A stretch of DNA of 27,879 nucleotides, taken from positions 1 to 27,879 of the forward strand of contig JBMNOM010000012.1 of assembly GCA_050943075.1 (NCBI GenBank). Direction: 5' to 3'. Position 1 is the first letter of the stretch. Every line of letters begins with the position of its first letter. A model generated the notes under the pieces. That model did not search any database. It was given only the letters and a program-made list of their open reading frames with translations, and was not told the origin of the DNA. The stretch comes from CAJKWP01 sp050943075 (GTDB lineage: Bacteria > Bacillota > Clostridia > Christensenellales > UBA1242). This document shows, piece by piece, positions 7,260-15,005 of the stretch. The translations under genes and the position numbers were made by a program.

Positions 7260-8180
7260 ATGGAATTTAAACACATTTCAGTTTTACTTAATGAAATGCT
7301 ATCAGGGCTAAATATTAGCCCTGATGGTCTTTATTTAGATTGCACACTTGGCGGGGCAGGACACAGCCAAGAAATTTTAAAAAGGCTTTCACCAAAAGGG
7401 CATCTTTATGGTGTTGATAAAGACCAAGATGCACTTAATTTCAGCCAAGAAAAACTTAAAAATTTTAAAAATGTCACATACATTAAAAGTGACTATAACG
7501 AACTTGATGACAAACTTCCGCGAGAAGTGTTTTTTGACGGCATTTTGCTTGATTTGGGCGTTAGTTCATATCAAATTGACACAGCAGAAAGGGGGTTCAG
7601 TTTTTTAAAAGACGGCCCACTTGATATGAGAATGGACAAAGAAAGTGAACTGACAGCTTATGATGTTGTTAACACTTACTCGCAAAAAGACCTTGAAAAA
7701 ATTTTGTTTTTGTATGGCGAAGAAGACTTTGCAAAACAAATTGTGCGCGCCATTTTGAAAGCAAGACAAGAAAAACCAATTCAAACAACAAAAGAACTTA
7801 ATGATATAATTGAAAATAGCGTTCCTTTTAAATATAGGCTTAAAGGCGCAGCCAAAAAAACTTTTCAAGCAATAAGAATTGAAGTTAATCAAGAACTTGA
7901 GCATTTGACAAACACCATAAATTTTTTGGCAACCAAACTTAAAAAGGGTGGAAGAATGGCAATAATAACATTTCATTCTTTGGAAGACAGAATTGTTAAA
8001 CAAGCATTTGCGTTTTTGGAAAAAGACTGCATTTGCCCACCAAAAACACCGGTTTGCATTTGTGGTAAAAAACAAATTGTTAAACTTGTTAACAAAAAAC
8101 CAATTTTGCCAAGTGAAGAAGAACTTGCTGAAAATAATCGTTCCAGAAGTGCAAAGTTAAGAATTTGTGAAAAAGTTTAA
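7260..8180 (+). CDS. rsmH: 16S rRNA (cytosine1402-N4)-methyltransferase RsmH
   Basis: 306 residues, the usual family length. RsmH uses S-adenosylmethionine to N4-methylate C1402 in the ribosomal P site. Family signatures in order: HISVLLNEML at the N-terminus, the SAM-binding loop LDCTLGGAGHS (26-36), DGILLDLGVSS (93-103), RGFSF...GPLDMRMD (111-126), FQAIRIEVNQEL, RMAIITFHSLEDRIVK, a CxC...CxC pair near the end, and the NRSRSAKLR tail. The SD AAAGGA overlaps the stop of the giant membrane protein gene. In most Bacillota this gene follows mraZ; here no mraZ is present and the giant gene takes that place. ftsL and the transpeptidase follow. Confidence 0.97.
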   Translation: MEFKHISVLLNEMLSGLNISPDGLYLDCTLGGAGHSQEILKRLSPKGHLYGVDKDQDALNFSQEKLKNFKNVTYIKSDYNELDDKLPREVFFDGILLDLGVSSYQIDTAERGFSFLKDGPLDMRMDKESELTAYDVVNTYSQKDLEKILFLYGEEDFAKQIVRAILKARQEKPIQTTKELNDIIENSVPFKYRLKGAAKKTFQAIRIEVNQELEHLTNTINFLATKLKKGGRMAIITFHSLEDRIVKQAFAFLEKDCICPPKTPVCICGKKQIVKLVNKKPILPSEEELAENNRSRSAKLRICEKV

Positions 8181-8188
8181 AAACAAAA

Positions 8189-8217
8189 TTGCTTTAAACA
8201 CTTGAAATTTATTATAA
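8189..8217 (+). promoter_or_regulatory. Candidate promoter before ftsL
   Basis: TTGCTT at 8189-8194, a 17-bp spacer and TTATAA at 8212-8217, in the 75-bp gap between rsmH and the ftsL-like gene. It may add internal transcription of the ftsL-PBP pair. In such A+T-rich DNA a chance match is possible. Confidence 0.35.
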
Positions 8218-8255
8218 AAAAAGTAATAATAAAAACTACAAAGGAGTAAAATGTA

Positions 8256-8936
8256 ATGAGACCAAACTTGTTAAAAGAAAAGTTGTCAAACGTTGCAATT
8301 TTGGACAAAGAAACTGTTAAAGAAGAAAAACAGCTTTTTGAGCCTCAAGAACAAAAAGACAGTTTGATTGTGGAAAAGAAAGCTCAAAAACAAGAAAGCA
8401 AAGCCATTTTGCGTGAGAAATCTTTTTTTGGCTCATCGCTTTTTGCTGATAAATCACTTTTTAGTGAAAAAACAGTGATTTCAGAATCCACAGTTAAGCA
8501 AGCAAAACAGGAAATTGAAACCCACACGCAGCCAGAAGTTGAAGAAGAAATTCAAACAGAAAGTTTTGACGAAAACTTTGTGGTTTACAAGCCAAAAGCA
8601 AAACCAAAAAAACGCGAGTGGAAGTTTAGAATTAAACTCATCACCGCAGTTTATGTTGTTGTTTTGGGCATTGCAACTGGTTGGGTAATTTCAAACGCTG
8701 TCAGAATTGCAAAAACAAACAGCTTGTTGCAAGCAAGTGACATTCAATATGTGCAAAAACTTAAAGATCTTGAAAAATTGAAAGAAGATCAAGCAAAAAA
8801 AGAAAGCAACGTTCTTTCACTTGAAGAATTAATTAATGTAACTCCGCTTCCGCTTGATGACATCACTTCCTACGAAGAAAGATCTAATTGGTTTGACAAA
8901 ATTGTTAATTGGTTTGGTAATCTCTTTGGAGGTTAG
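8256..8936 (+). CDS. ftsL: FtsL-like septum protein with a long cytoplasmic tail
   Basis: 226 residues, SD AAAGGAG 9 nt before the ATG. A single membrane helix lies at about 127-147 (LITAVYVVVLGIATGWVIS) after a cluster of basic residues. It is followed by a heptad-like outer segment at 150-185, as expected for FtsL, which pairs with DivIC/FtsB and FtsQ to activate the septal PBP. The identification rests on this topology and on position between rsmH and the division PBP, not on residue conservation, which is low in this family. Two unusual parts: a ~125-residue Lys/Glu/Ser-rich, probably disordered cytoplasmic region (FtsL tails are usually far shorter), and a C-terminal amphipathic Trp/Phe-rich segment NWFDKIVNWFGNLFGG. 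The SD of the next gene lies within its last codons. Confidence 0.6.
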   Translation: MRPNLLKEKLSNVAILDKETVKEEKQLFEPQEQKDSLIVEKKAQKQESKAILREKSFFGSSLFADKSLFSEKTVISESTVKQAKQEIETHTQPEVEEEIQTESFDENFVVYKPKAKPKKREWKFRIKLITAVYVVVLGIATGWVISNAVRIAKTNSLLQASDIQYVQKLKDLEKLKEDQAKKESNVLSLEELINVTPLPLDDITSYEERSNWFDKIVNWFGNLFGG

Positions 8937-8939
8937 CAT

Positions 8940-10841
8940 TTGAAATACACACTTCATTCATTACAAAAGAGGATATTAATACTTGGTTTATTAATATCCT
9001 TTATTTTTTCCATACTTGCTTTGCGCCTTGGAGTTGTGCAAATTATAAATGGCGGTTGGTTGCAAGCAAAAGCGCAAGAACAATGGACGCGTGACTTGCC
9101 ATTAACTGCCCAACGCGGCACAATTTACGACAGAACGGGTTCTGCGCTTGCTGTGAGTGTTTCAACTTACAATGTTTATTCACGCGCAAGGGAGGTTAAA
9201 GATGCACCCGCAACAGCAAAAGCACTTGCAGCAATTTTGAAAAAGGATTACATTGAACTTTACAACAAAGTTTCTTTCACTGGTGTCAGTGAAGTTTTAA
9301 TTGCAAGCCAAATTTCGTCCGATCAAGCCAAAGAAATTATTGAACTTAACACAAAAGGCATTTATTTGGCTGAAAACGTGAAAAGATATTATCCTTATGG
9401 TGACTTATTAACTCAAGTTTTAGGTTTCACAACAACAGACAACCAAGGCCAAGCGGGAATTGAAGAATATTACAACAATTATTTAAAAGGTGTTGACGGC
9501 TATTCCTATATACAAAGCGACTTAACAGGTGTGGAAATTGAAAACACTTTAAGAAGTTATGTGCCTTCAATTCCGGGGTTTAACATTAGTTTAACAATTG
9601 ATTCCAAAATTCAGCTTTCTGTGGAACAAGCGCTTGAAAAACTTATGATTGAACAAAAAGCAAAATCTGCCACTGGCATTGTGATGGACCCAAACACAGG
9701 GGAAATTTTGGCAATGAGCACAAAACCAAGTTTTGATCTAAACAACGTGCCAAGAAATAATGTGGCAAATTTAATGGAAACAGTTAAAAACAAAAGTGTT
9801 GTCGATGTTTACGAGCCCGGCTCAACTTTCAAAATTTTAACAATGGCATCAGCTGTGGAAGAAAACCACGTGACAACACACAACAGCTTTTATTGCTCGG
9901 GTTCAATTACAGTTGACGGCGAAAATATTAAATGTTGGAAACACACAGGGCACGGCTCGCAAACACTTGTTGAAGGTTTTGCAAACTCTTGCAACGTGGT
10001 GTTTGTGCAACTTGGGCTTATGCTTGGGATTGATAAATTTTATAACCGCCTTGACACGTATGGGCTTGGGCAACTAACCGGCATTGAAATTTCGGGCGAG
10101 AGTGGTGGCATTATTATGAATAAAGACAAAGCCAAACGCGTTGACCTTGCGAGAATGGGCTTTGGTCAAGCAGTTGCTGTTACGCCACTTCAATTAATCA
10201 CGGCAATCAGCGGTGTGGTTAATGGCGGAATTATGTATGAGCCAAAATTAATTAAAGAAATTAAAGAACCAAACGGCAATGTGTTTGACTCTGCTGTCAT
10301 CACTCCAAAACGCAGAATTGTTAAAAAAGAAGTGTCCGACCTCATGAACTTTATGCTTGAAGAAACAGTTTCCAAACCTGGAAAATACACTTTTATTCCG
10401 GGCTATGAAGTTGGCGGCAAAACAGGAACAACACAAAAATATGAAAATGGCAAAATTTCAGGCAAGTACATTTCAAGTTTTGTGGGCACTTTTCCCGCTT
10501 CAAAACCGCAGTATATTGTGCTTGTTGTGGTGGACGAGCCCGGCACAGGGCAATATTATGGCAGTGTTGTTGCTTCGCCTTATGCAAAAGAAATTATGAA
10601 TGGCATTTTTGCCTATAAAAACATTAAACCAACTCATCTTACCCAAGCAAATGCAATTTTAAGCCAAGAAATTGAAATGCCACAACTTGTTGGCAAAAGC
10701 ATCACGCAGGCAATTGCAACACTTGAAAAATTGGGAATTTATTATGAAATTCAAGGCCAAGGCGCGTTTGTGACAGACCAACTTCCGCCCGCTGGAACAA
10801 TTATAAACAAAGCAACCGTTGTGGTGGTTTTAACAGAATAA
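8940..10841 (+). CDS. ftsI: Class B penicillin-binding protein (FtsI/SpoVD type) with one PASTA domain
   Basis: 633 residues. A D,D-transpeptidase that cross-links septal (or spore cortex) peptidoglycan outside the membrane. Membrane anchor at about 11-32; dimerisation/pedestal domain ~55-215 with RGTIYDRTG; transpeptidase domain ~240-560 with SxxK at S295-K298 (PGSTFK), SxN at S350-N352 (NSCN) and KTG at 494-496; a single PASTA domain at ~578-633. One PASTA domain is the SpoVD pattern (two in B. subtilis PBP2B), but being the only PBP beside rsmH and ftsL it could equally be the vegetative FtsI. The start is TTG at 8940 with a strong GGAGG 7 nt upstream, inside the end of ftsL; no nearby ATG fits, and the next residues lead directly into the membrane helix. 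Confidence 0.93.
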   Translation: MKYTLHSLQKRILILGLLISFIFSILALRLGVVQIINGGWLQAKAQEQWTRDLPLTAQRGTIYDRTGSALAVSVSTYNVYSRAREVKDAPATAKALAAILKKDYIELYNKVSFTGVSEVLIASQISSDQAKEIIELNTKGIYLAENVKRYYPYGDLLTQVLGFTTTDNQGQAGIEEYYNNYLKGVDGYSYIQSDLTGVEIENTLRSYVPSIPGFNISLTIDSKIQLSVEQALEKLMIEQKAKSATGIVMDPNTGEILAMSTKPSFDLNNVPRNNVANLMETVKNKSVVDVYEPGSTFKILTMASAVEENHVTTHNSFYCSGSITVDGENIKCWKHTGHGSQTLVEGFANSCNVVFVQLGLMLGIDKFYNRLDTYGLGQLTGIEISGESGGIIMNKDKAKRVDLARMGFGQAVAVTPLQLITAISGVVNGGIMYEPKLIKEIKEPNGNVFDSAVITPKRRIVKKEVSDLMNFMLEETVSKPGKYTFIPGYEVGGKTGTTQKYENGKISGKYISSFVGTFPASKPQYIVLVVVDEPGTGQYYGSVVASPYAKEIMNGIFAYKNIKPTHLTQANAILSQEIEMPQLVGKSITQAIATLEKLGIYYEIQGQGAFVTDQLPPAGTIINKATVVVVLTE

Positions 10842-10900
10842 TCCTCACTTTATTTAAATAAAATTTCTTTTTCTACTCATAATAACAAAAGGAGAAAATT

Positions 10901-11413
10901 ATGAAAAAGAAATTTATTTTGGCTTTTGTTTTGTGCTTTTGTTTTTTAACACTTTTTGCTTGTGCAAAAGAGCCAATTGTGGCATTTTTCACAGACGGAA
11001 CAAGTGCTGGAAGCGACAATTACACAGTTAATGTGGACTTTGCAGATGATAAGCGTTTTGAAAAAAAGTTTGTTGACATTTTGCTTTCGTCCGACACAGA
11101 TAATTTGCAAATTGTTTTCAAACGTGAGTTTGATGAAGACACAACACTTGTCTTACCAGAAAAAGACAAATGGTATTCTTTAACCGAACTTTTGGGCAAG
11201 CAAAATGCAGACAATGAGGAAGGTTTTAAACCATTTAACGATAAAAGCGACATGACACTTGTAATTCAGTCTGACCAAGATGCATTTTTAAAAATGAAAG
11301 CGGTTGCTGGCGACGTGCAAGAAAATTCCCAAGCGCAAGACATTTTAATCAACCAGGTTGACATTTCAAAAGAATTTGTTTTGGACTTAGGCAAAAACTT
11401 GGAAAGGGAATAA
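10901..11413 (+). CDS. Putative lipoprotein, unknown function
   Basis: 170 residues, SD AAAGGAG 8 nt before the ATG. The N-terminus is a clear lipoprotein signal: MKKK, a hydrophobic core with two extra Cys (12 and 14), then lipobox LFAC with the modified cysteine at Cys21. The mature ~150 residues are acidic, with no Cys apart from the lipidated one and no recognised motif. The pattern of short strands (VNVDFADDKRF, LQIVFKREF) suggests a beta-rich domain. It lies 59 bp after the PBP gene and is closed by a strong terminator, so it is either the last gene of the division operon or a single-gene unit. A cell-envelope role is only suggested by location. Confidence 0.85.
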   Translation: MKKKFILAFVLCFCFLTLFACAKEPIVAFFTDGTSAGSDNYTVNVDFADDKRFEKKFVDILLSSDTDNLQIVFKREFDEDTTLVLPEKDKWYSLTELLGKQNADNEEGFKPFNDKSDMTLVIQSDQDAFLKMKAVAGDVQENSQAQDILINQVDISKEFVLDLGKNLERE

Positions 11414-11420
11414 AAATAAT

Positions 11421-11451
11421 AAAAAGTGGCAAATATATGCCACTTTTTTTA
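11421..11451 (+). terminator. Rho-independent terminator after the lipoprotein gene
   Basis: Perfect 11-bp stem AAAAAGTGGCA / TGCCACTTTTT (11421-11431 with 11438-11448), a 6-nt loop, and the T run continuing to 11450. It ends the unit of rsmH, ftsL, PBP and lipoprotein genes. Confidence 0.9.
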
Positions 11452-11533
11452 TGTTTTAATTTTTTAGTAAGCCAATTGTTTTAATAAATTTTACAGTTTA
11501 TGTTATCATAATTAAGATAAAAGGCGGTTTAAA

Positions 11534-12319
11534 ATGAATGCTTTAAAAATTGTTGAAGATTTAAAACAAAAATATAACATCAGTGATGATTATGAAATTG
11601 CTTTTATAATGGGGTCTGGGCTTGATGCTGGCGTGCCAGAATTTGAAAACGAACTTGTGGTTGACTATGAAAACACGCAAATGCCACAGTCCAAAGTGGC
11701 GGGCTTTAAAGGCAGATTTGTTTTTGGGGTAATTAATGGCATAAAAGTGCTAAAAATCACACGCTACCATTACTATGAAAGTGGCGATGTGGCGCTTGTT
11801 AGGTTGCCATTTGAAATTTTGAGTTTGTTAAATGTTAAAACAGTTGTTTTGGCAACCGCAAGTGGTGGAGTTGATAAAAATTTTGAAGTTGGCACACTTA
11901 TGCTAATTGAAGACCACATTAACTTAACAGGTTACAGCCCATTAATTGGCAAAGAAAAAATTGAATTTATCGATATGAATAATGCTTATGACAAATCGCT
12001 TAGAACACTTGCACTTGAAAGTGCACTTAAAGCTGGCGTTGAACTTGCACAAGGAGTTCACATTCAATTTTCTGGCCCAACTTATGAAACACCAGCCGAA
12101 GTTAATTTGGCGCGCATTATGGGCGCAAAAACAGTTTCAATGAGCACAGCGTTCGACACAATTTGTGCCCGAAGCCACGGCATTAAAGTTTTGGCTTTTG
12201 CTTCTGTTGTTAATAAAGCCGGCGTGATCGAAGAAGAAATCTCGCACGAAATGGTGCTTGAAGCAAGCAGAAAAAACGCGGTTAAAATTAAGAAAATTTT
12301 AACCGAAATGTTAAAATAA
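11534..12319 (+). CDS. Purine nucleoside phosphorylase (trimeric PNP family)
   Basis: 261 residues. PNP cleaves purine (deoxy)nucleosides with phosphate to base plus pentose-1-phosphate, for salvage in the cytoplasm. Family residues: phosphate-loop GSGL (27-30), HYYE (H79), DHINLTG (127-133), SGPTYETPAE (180-189, base/ribose-binding Glu185), MST (203-205), Asn227 in VVNKA and His238 in SHEMVLEA. The usual TNAAGG is replaced by ATASGG (107-112), and the loop GVIEEEIS is unusual, so substrate preference may differ from typical PunA. MTAP-like use of other nucleosides cannot be excluded. The SD is weak (AAAAGGCGG, 6 nt from the ATG). It is isolated between two intergenic gaps with no other salvage genes nearby. 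Confidence 0.85.
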   Translation: MNALKIVEDLKQKYNISDDYEIAFIMGSGLDAGVPEFENELVVDYENTQMPQSKVAGFKGRFVFGVINGIKVLKITRYHYYESGDVALVRLPFEILSLLNVKTVVLATASGGVDKNFEVGTLMLIEDHINLTGYSPLIGKEKIEFIDMNNAYDKSLRTLALESALKAGVELAQGVHIQFSGPTYETPAEVNLARIMGAKTVSMSTAFDTICARSHGIKVLAFASVVNKAGVIEEEISHEMVLEASRKNAVKIKKILTEMLK

Positions 12320-12392
12320 AATTGCTTTAAACCTGTAAATTAACGCAAAGAAAAGGTTTTTAAAACAAATTGAATAAAAAACAATGTTTTTC

Positions 12393-12424
12393 AAAAACTA
12401 CTTTTAAAAGGAGTAGTTTTTTTT
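12393..12424 (+). promoter_or_regulatory. Terminator-like hairpin enclosing the carboxypeptidase gene's RBS
   Basis: AAAAACTACT (12393-12402) pairs perfectly with AGTAGTTTTT (12412-12421), and two G-U pairs can extend the stem inward. The only SD, AAAAGGAG, lies in the loop and the top of the 3' arm. The 3' arm runs into eight T (12417-12424) directly abutting the ATG at 12425. In RNA this looks both like an intrinsic terminator and like an RBS-sequestering hairpin. A weaker upstream pairing, GTTTT with AAAAC across 12385-12398, would compete with the 5' arm. Confidence 0.6.
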
Positions 12425-13588
12425 ATGAAAAATAAAATTTTTATTTGCCTAAATTTTGTTTTATTGTTCGCTTTAATTTTAACCGCAATTTTTCCAAAAA
12501 CAAATGCTGTTGTTATGGCAAGCACAATCAAAAACAAAGAAAAAGCATCAATTATAATTGAATTTAATTCTGGCGAAGTTGTGTATGAAGAAAAAGCCGA
12601 CCAAAAAGTTCAAGTTGCAAGCATTGTTAAACTTATGACAACACTTTTAACAATTGAAGAAATTGAAAAAGGTAATATTAAATTAACCGACAAAATCACA
12701 TCAAGTGAAAATGCAGCAGGAATGGGCGGATCACAAGTGTTCATTGACCCATTTGAGCAATATAGTGTGGAAGAGATGCTTAAAAGTGTGATTGTGGCAT
12801 CAGCAAACGACGCAGCAGTTGCTTTAAGTGAGCACGTTGCAGGAAATGAAGACGCTTTTGTGACTAAAATGAACAAACGTGCAAAAGAACTTGGAATGAC
12901 AAACACACTTTATGCAAACAGCACAGGGCTTCCAGCACCAGAAGAATATTCAACAGCAAGAGACACAGCAATTTTGTTAAAAGAAGTTATAAAGCACGAC
13001 ATCTATCACAAATACAGCACAATTTGGATGGACGAACTTGTTCACCCATCTGGCAGAAAAACCGAAGTTGTTAACACAAATAAATTAACAAGATATTTCA
13101 AAGGTTGTGACAGCGGAAAAACAGGTTTCACAGACGAGGCAGGTTATTGCTTGGTGGCATCAGCACAAAGAGATGGTTTGCGTTTCATTGCAGTGTCACT
13201 TGGTGCGCCAGACTCCAAAACTCGTTTTGCAAATGTCACAAACTTACTTTCTTATGCTTTTGCAAACTTCCAAAACTCTTTAATTGTTTCAAAAAATGAT
13301 AGTTTGCTTGAAGTTAATGTTAAAATGAGCAAAAACAGTATGGCTCAACTTAAAGCGCAAGACGACTTTTATGCCTTGGAGAAAAAAGGTGAAAAAGGTA
13401 AATATGAAATTACAGTAAACGCACCAAAAGACTTAAAAGCGCCAATAAAACAAGGCGAAGTTGTAGGGCAAGTGATTATCACAAAAGACGGCAAAGTGCT
13501 TAAAGAAATTGCGCTTGTCACCGCGGAAAATCACGACAAATTAACATTTAAAGACGCATTTGGCGAAATTGCAAAAAACTGGAATTAA
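12425..13588 (+). CDS. D-alanyl-D-alanine carboxypeptidase (DacA/DacF family)
   Basis: 387 residues. A class C low-molecular-weight PBP that removes the terminal D-Ala from peptidoglycan stem peptides outside the cell. Signal peptide about 1-32 (basic start, hydrophobic core, cleavage near MAS). The peptidase S11 domain has SxxK at S66-K69 (ASIVKLMT), SxN at S126-N128 (SAND) and KTG at 232-234 (DSGKTGFT). A PBP5-type C-terminal beta domain covers ~285-365. The last ~20 residues give only a short possible membrane-binding helix, so attachment is uncertain. Which paralogue (vegetative DacA or sporulation DacF/DacB) cannot be told. The SD is 12 nt from the ATG and lies in the hairpin described above, suggesting post-initiation control. 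The gene is monocistronic, followed by a strong terminator. Confidence 0.92.
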   Translation: MKNKIFICLNFVLLFALILTAIFPKTNAVVMASTIKNKEKASIIIEFNSGEVVYEEKADQKVQVASIVKLMTTLLTIEEIEKGNIKLTDKITSSENAAGMGGSQVFIDPFEQYSVEEMLKSVIVASANDAAVALSEHVAGNEDAFVTKMNKRAKELGMTNTLYANSTGLPAPEEYSTARDTAILLKEVIKHDIYHKYSTIWMDELVHPSGRKTEVVNTNKLTRYFKGCDSGKTGFTDEAGYCLVASAQRDGLRFIAVSLGAPDSKTRFANVTNLLSYAFANFQNSLIVSKNDSLLEVNVKMSKNSMAQLKAQDDFYALEKKGEKGKYEITVNAPKDLKAPIKQGEVVGQVIITKDGKVLKEIALVTAENHDKLTFKDAFGEIAKNWN

Positions 13589-13616
13589 AGCAAACAAATA
13601 ATTGTAAAATTATTAG

Positions 13617-13649
13617 GAAAAAGCCTGAAAATATGGCTTTTTCTTTTTT
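13617..13649 (+). terminator. Rho-independent terminator after the carboxypeptidase gene
   Basis: Perfect 9-bp stem GAAAAAGCC / GGCTTTTTC (13617-13625 with 13635-13643), a 9-nt loop and six T. Confidence 0.9.
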
Positions 13650-13668
13650 AAAGATTTTTTCAAATCAA

Positions 13669-13697
13669 TTGCTTAAAAATAAAAATTTTATTATAAT
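13669..13697 (+). promoter_or_regulatory. Promoter giving a leaderless rluB-type mRNA
   Basis: TTGCTT (13669-13674), exactly 17 bp, TATAAT (13692-13697). Only eight bases separate the -10 from the ATG at 13706, so transcription should start at or within about three bases of the start codon. There is no SD. Confidence 0.75.
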
Positions 13698-13705
13698 GTT
13701 ATATT

Positions 13706-14413
13706 ATGATAAGATTAAATAAATTTCTAGCGCAAGCGGGCATTGCATCAAGAAGAAAATGCGACCAACTAATACTTGAAGGAAAAGTTAAAGTTAACGA
13801 CAAAGTTGAAACCGGTCTTGGAAGAGTGATTAATGAATTTAAAGACGCTGTTTTTTTTGACGGCAAACGCGTTGAACTTCAAAAAAACTTTTTGTATTTC
13901 AAAATGAACAAGCCAAAAGGTTATGTTTGCACAAATAAAGACGACAAGGGCAGAAAAACCGTGTTCGACTTAATTAAGCATTCTGAAAGGCTTTTCACAA
14001 TTGGTAGATTGGATTATGACACAGAAGGGCTTTTGCTTTTCACAAATGACGGCGAACTTGCCGAAAAGCTTTCTCATCCACGCAATGAAGTGAAAAAAAC
14101 TTATATTGCAAAAATTGAAGGCGTAATTAAGGAAAGTGAACTTGCAGTTTTAAGAAAAGGCGTTGTAATTGATGGCGAGGTTTTACCAAGCGCAAAAGTT
14201 GACGTTTATGAAGTTGCAAAGGGCTACACAAAACTTAAAATCATCATTGACGAAGGAAAAAATCACCAAATTAAAAATATGTTTAAAGGCATTGGCAGAA
14301 CACTTATGTTTTTAAAACGCATTGAAGTTGGCGGGGTTAAACTTGGCGGGCTTTCAAGAGGGGAATATAAAGCGCTTACAGATGTTGAAGTGAACATATT
14401 AAAAACTTTATAA
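13706..14413 (+). CDS. rluB: RsuA/RluB-family 23S rRNA pseudouridine synthase
   Basis: 235 residues. It isomerises a uridine in rRNA (U2605-type for RluB) in the cytoplasm. An S4 RNA-binding domain occupies 1-60 (RLNKFLAQAGIASRRKCDQL). The catalytic domain contains GRLDYDTEGLLLFTNDG, with the nucleophilic Asp103, then KTYIAKIEG and EGKNHQIKNMF. In the last motif Lys-Asn replaces the commoner Arg-Gln-Ile-Arg pattern in part. RsuA (16S) and RluB/E/F (23S) are hard to separate by eye; RluB is the usual Bacillota member. The start is fixed by MIRLNKFLAQAG, and no SD precedes it (leaderless). plsC follows 9 bp downstream and the S1 gene after that. Confidence 0.9.
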   Translation: MIRLNKFLAQAGIASRRKCDQLILEGKVKVNDKVETGLGRVINEFKDAVFFDGKRVELQKNFLYFKMNKPKGYVCTNKDDKGRKTVFDLIKHSERLFTIGRLDYDTEGLLLFTNDGELAEKLSHPRNEVKKTYIAKIEGVIKESELAVLRKGVVIDGEVLPSAKVDVYEVAKGYTKLKIIIDEGKNHQIKNMFKGIGRTLMFLKRIEVGGVKLGGLSRGEYKALTDVEVNILKTL

Positions 14414-14422
14414 GGAGATAAA

Positions 14423-14998
14423 ATGTTTTTTTATAAATTTTTTCAAATTCTTTTTTACTTGCCTTTCAGGCTTTTATATCCAACAAAGGTGTATGGAAGA
14501 AAAAATTTGGTTAAAGGTGGGGCAGTTTTAATTGCAAATCATCAATCTTATGTGGACTCTCCACTTTTGGGCTTTTTAATTTCAAAACCGCAACATTTTT
14601 TAACAAAAAAAGAAGTTTATGAGAAAGGTTTCACAAAATTTGTGTTAAAAATTGCAAAAGCAATTCCAATCAACCGCGAAAAACCTGAACTCTCTTCAAT
14701 AAAAAAATGCTTGCAAGTTTTAAAAGAAGATAAATACTTAACAATTTTTCCACAAGGCACAAGAAAAGAAAATGGCAAAATGGAAAACTTGAAAGGCGGC
14801 GTGCTTATGTTTTCAGCAAAAACAGACAAGCCAATAATTCCAATGTTCATTGAAAAAAAGCCAAAAATGTTTCGTTTAAACAAACTTCATATTGGCGCGC
14901 CAATTTACCCTCAACAATTTAGTGACCTAACCGCAGCAGAAAAAGAAGAAAAACTTGAACAAGAAGTTTTAAAATTTTATAAATCATTTGAAAAGTAG
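14423..14998 (+). CDS. plsC: 1-acyl-sn-glycerol-3-phosphate acyltransferase (PlsC family)
   Basis: 191 residues. It transfers an acyl chain to lysophosphatidic acid to make phosphatidic acid at the membrane. The catalytic HxxxxD motif is H40-D45 (NHQSYVD), and the substrate-binding motif is FPQGTR at 109-114, with Gln where most members have Glu (FPEGTR). Residues 1-20 are hydrophobic/aromatic and probably sit in the membrane surface. SD AAGGAG precedes the ATG. It sits between rluB and the S1-protein gene, close to cmk, an arrangement common in Clostridia. The next gene's SD overlaps its stop codon. The Glu to Gln change may be a lineage variant rather than a defect. Confidence 0.9.
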   Translation: MFFYKFFQILFYLPFRLLYPTKVYGRKNLVKGGAVLIANHQSYVDSPLLGFLISKPQHFLTKKEVYEKGFTKFVLKIAKAIPINREKPELSSIKKCLQVLKEDKYLTIFPQGTRKENGKMENLKGGVLMFSAKTDKPIIPMFIEKKPKMFRLNKLHIGAPIYPQQFSDLTAAEKEEKLEQEVLKFYKSFEK

Positions 14999-15005
14999 GA
15001 GAATT

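Noticed and set aside
12326..12361. Possible terminator after the purine nucleoside phosphorylase gene
   Set aside because: Only six base pairs (AAACCT / AGGTTT) with a 19-nt loop and a short T run; too weak to call.
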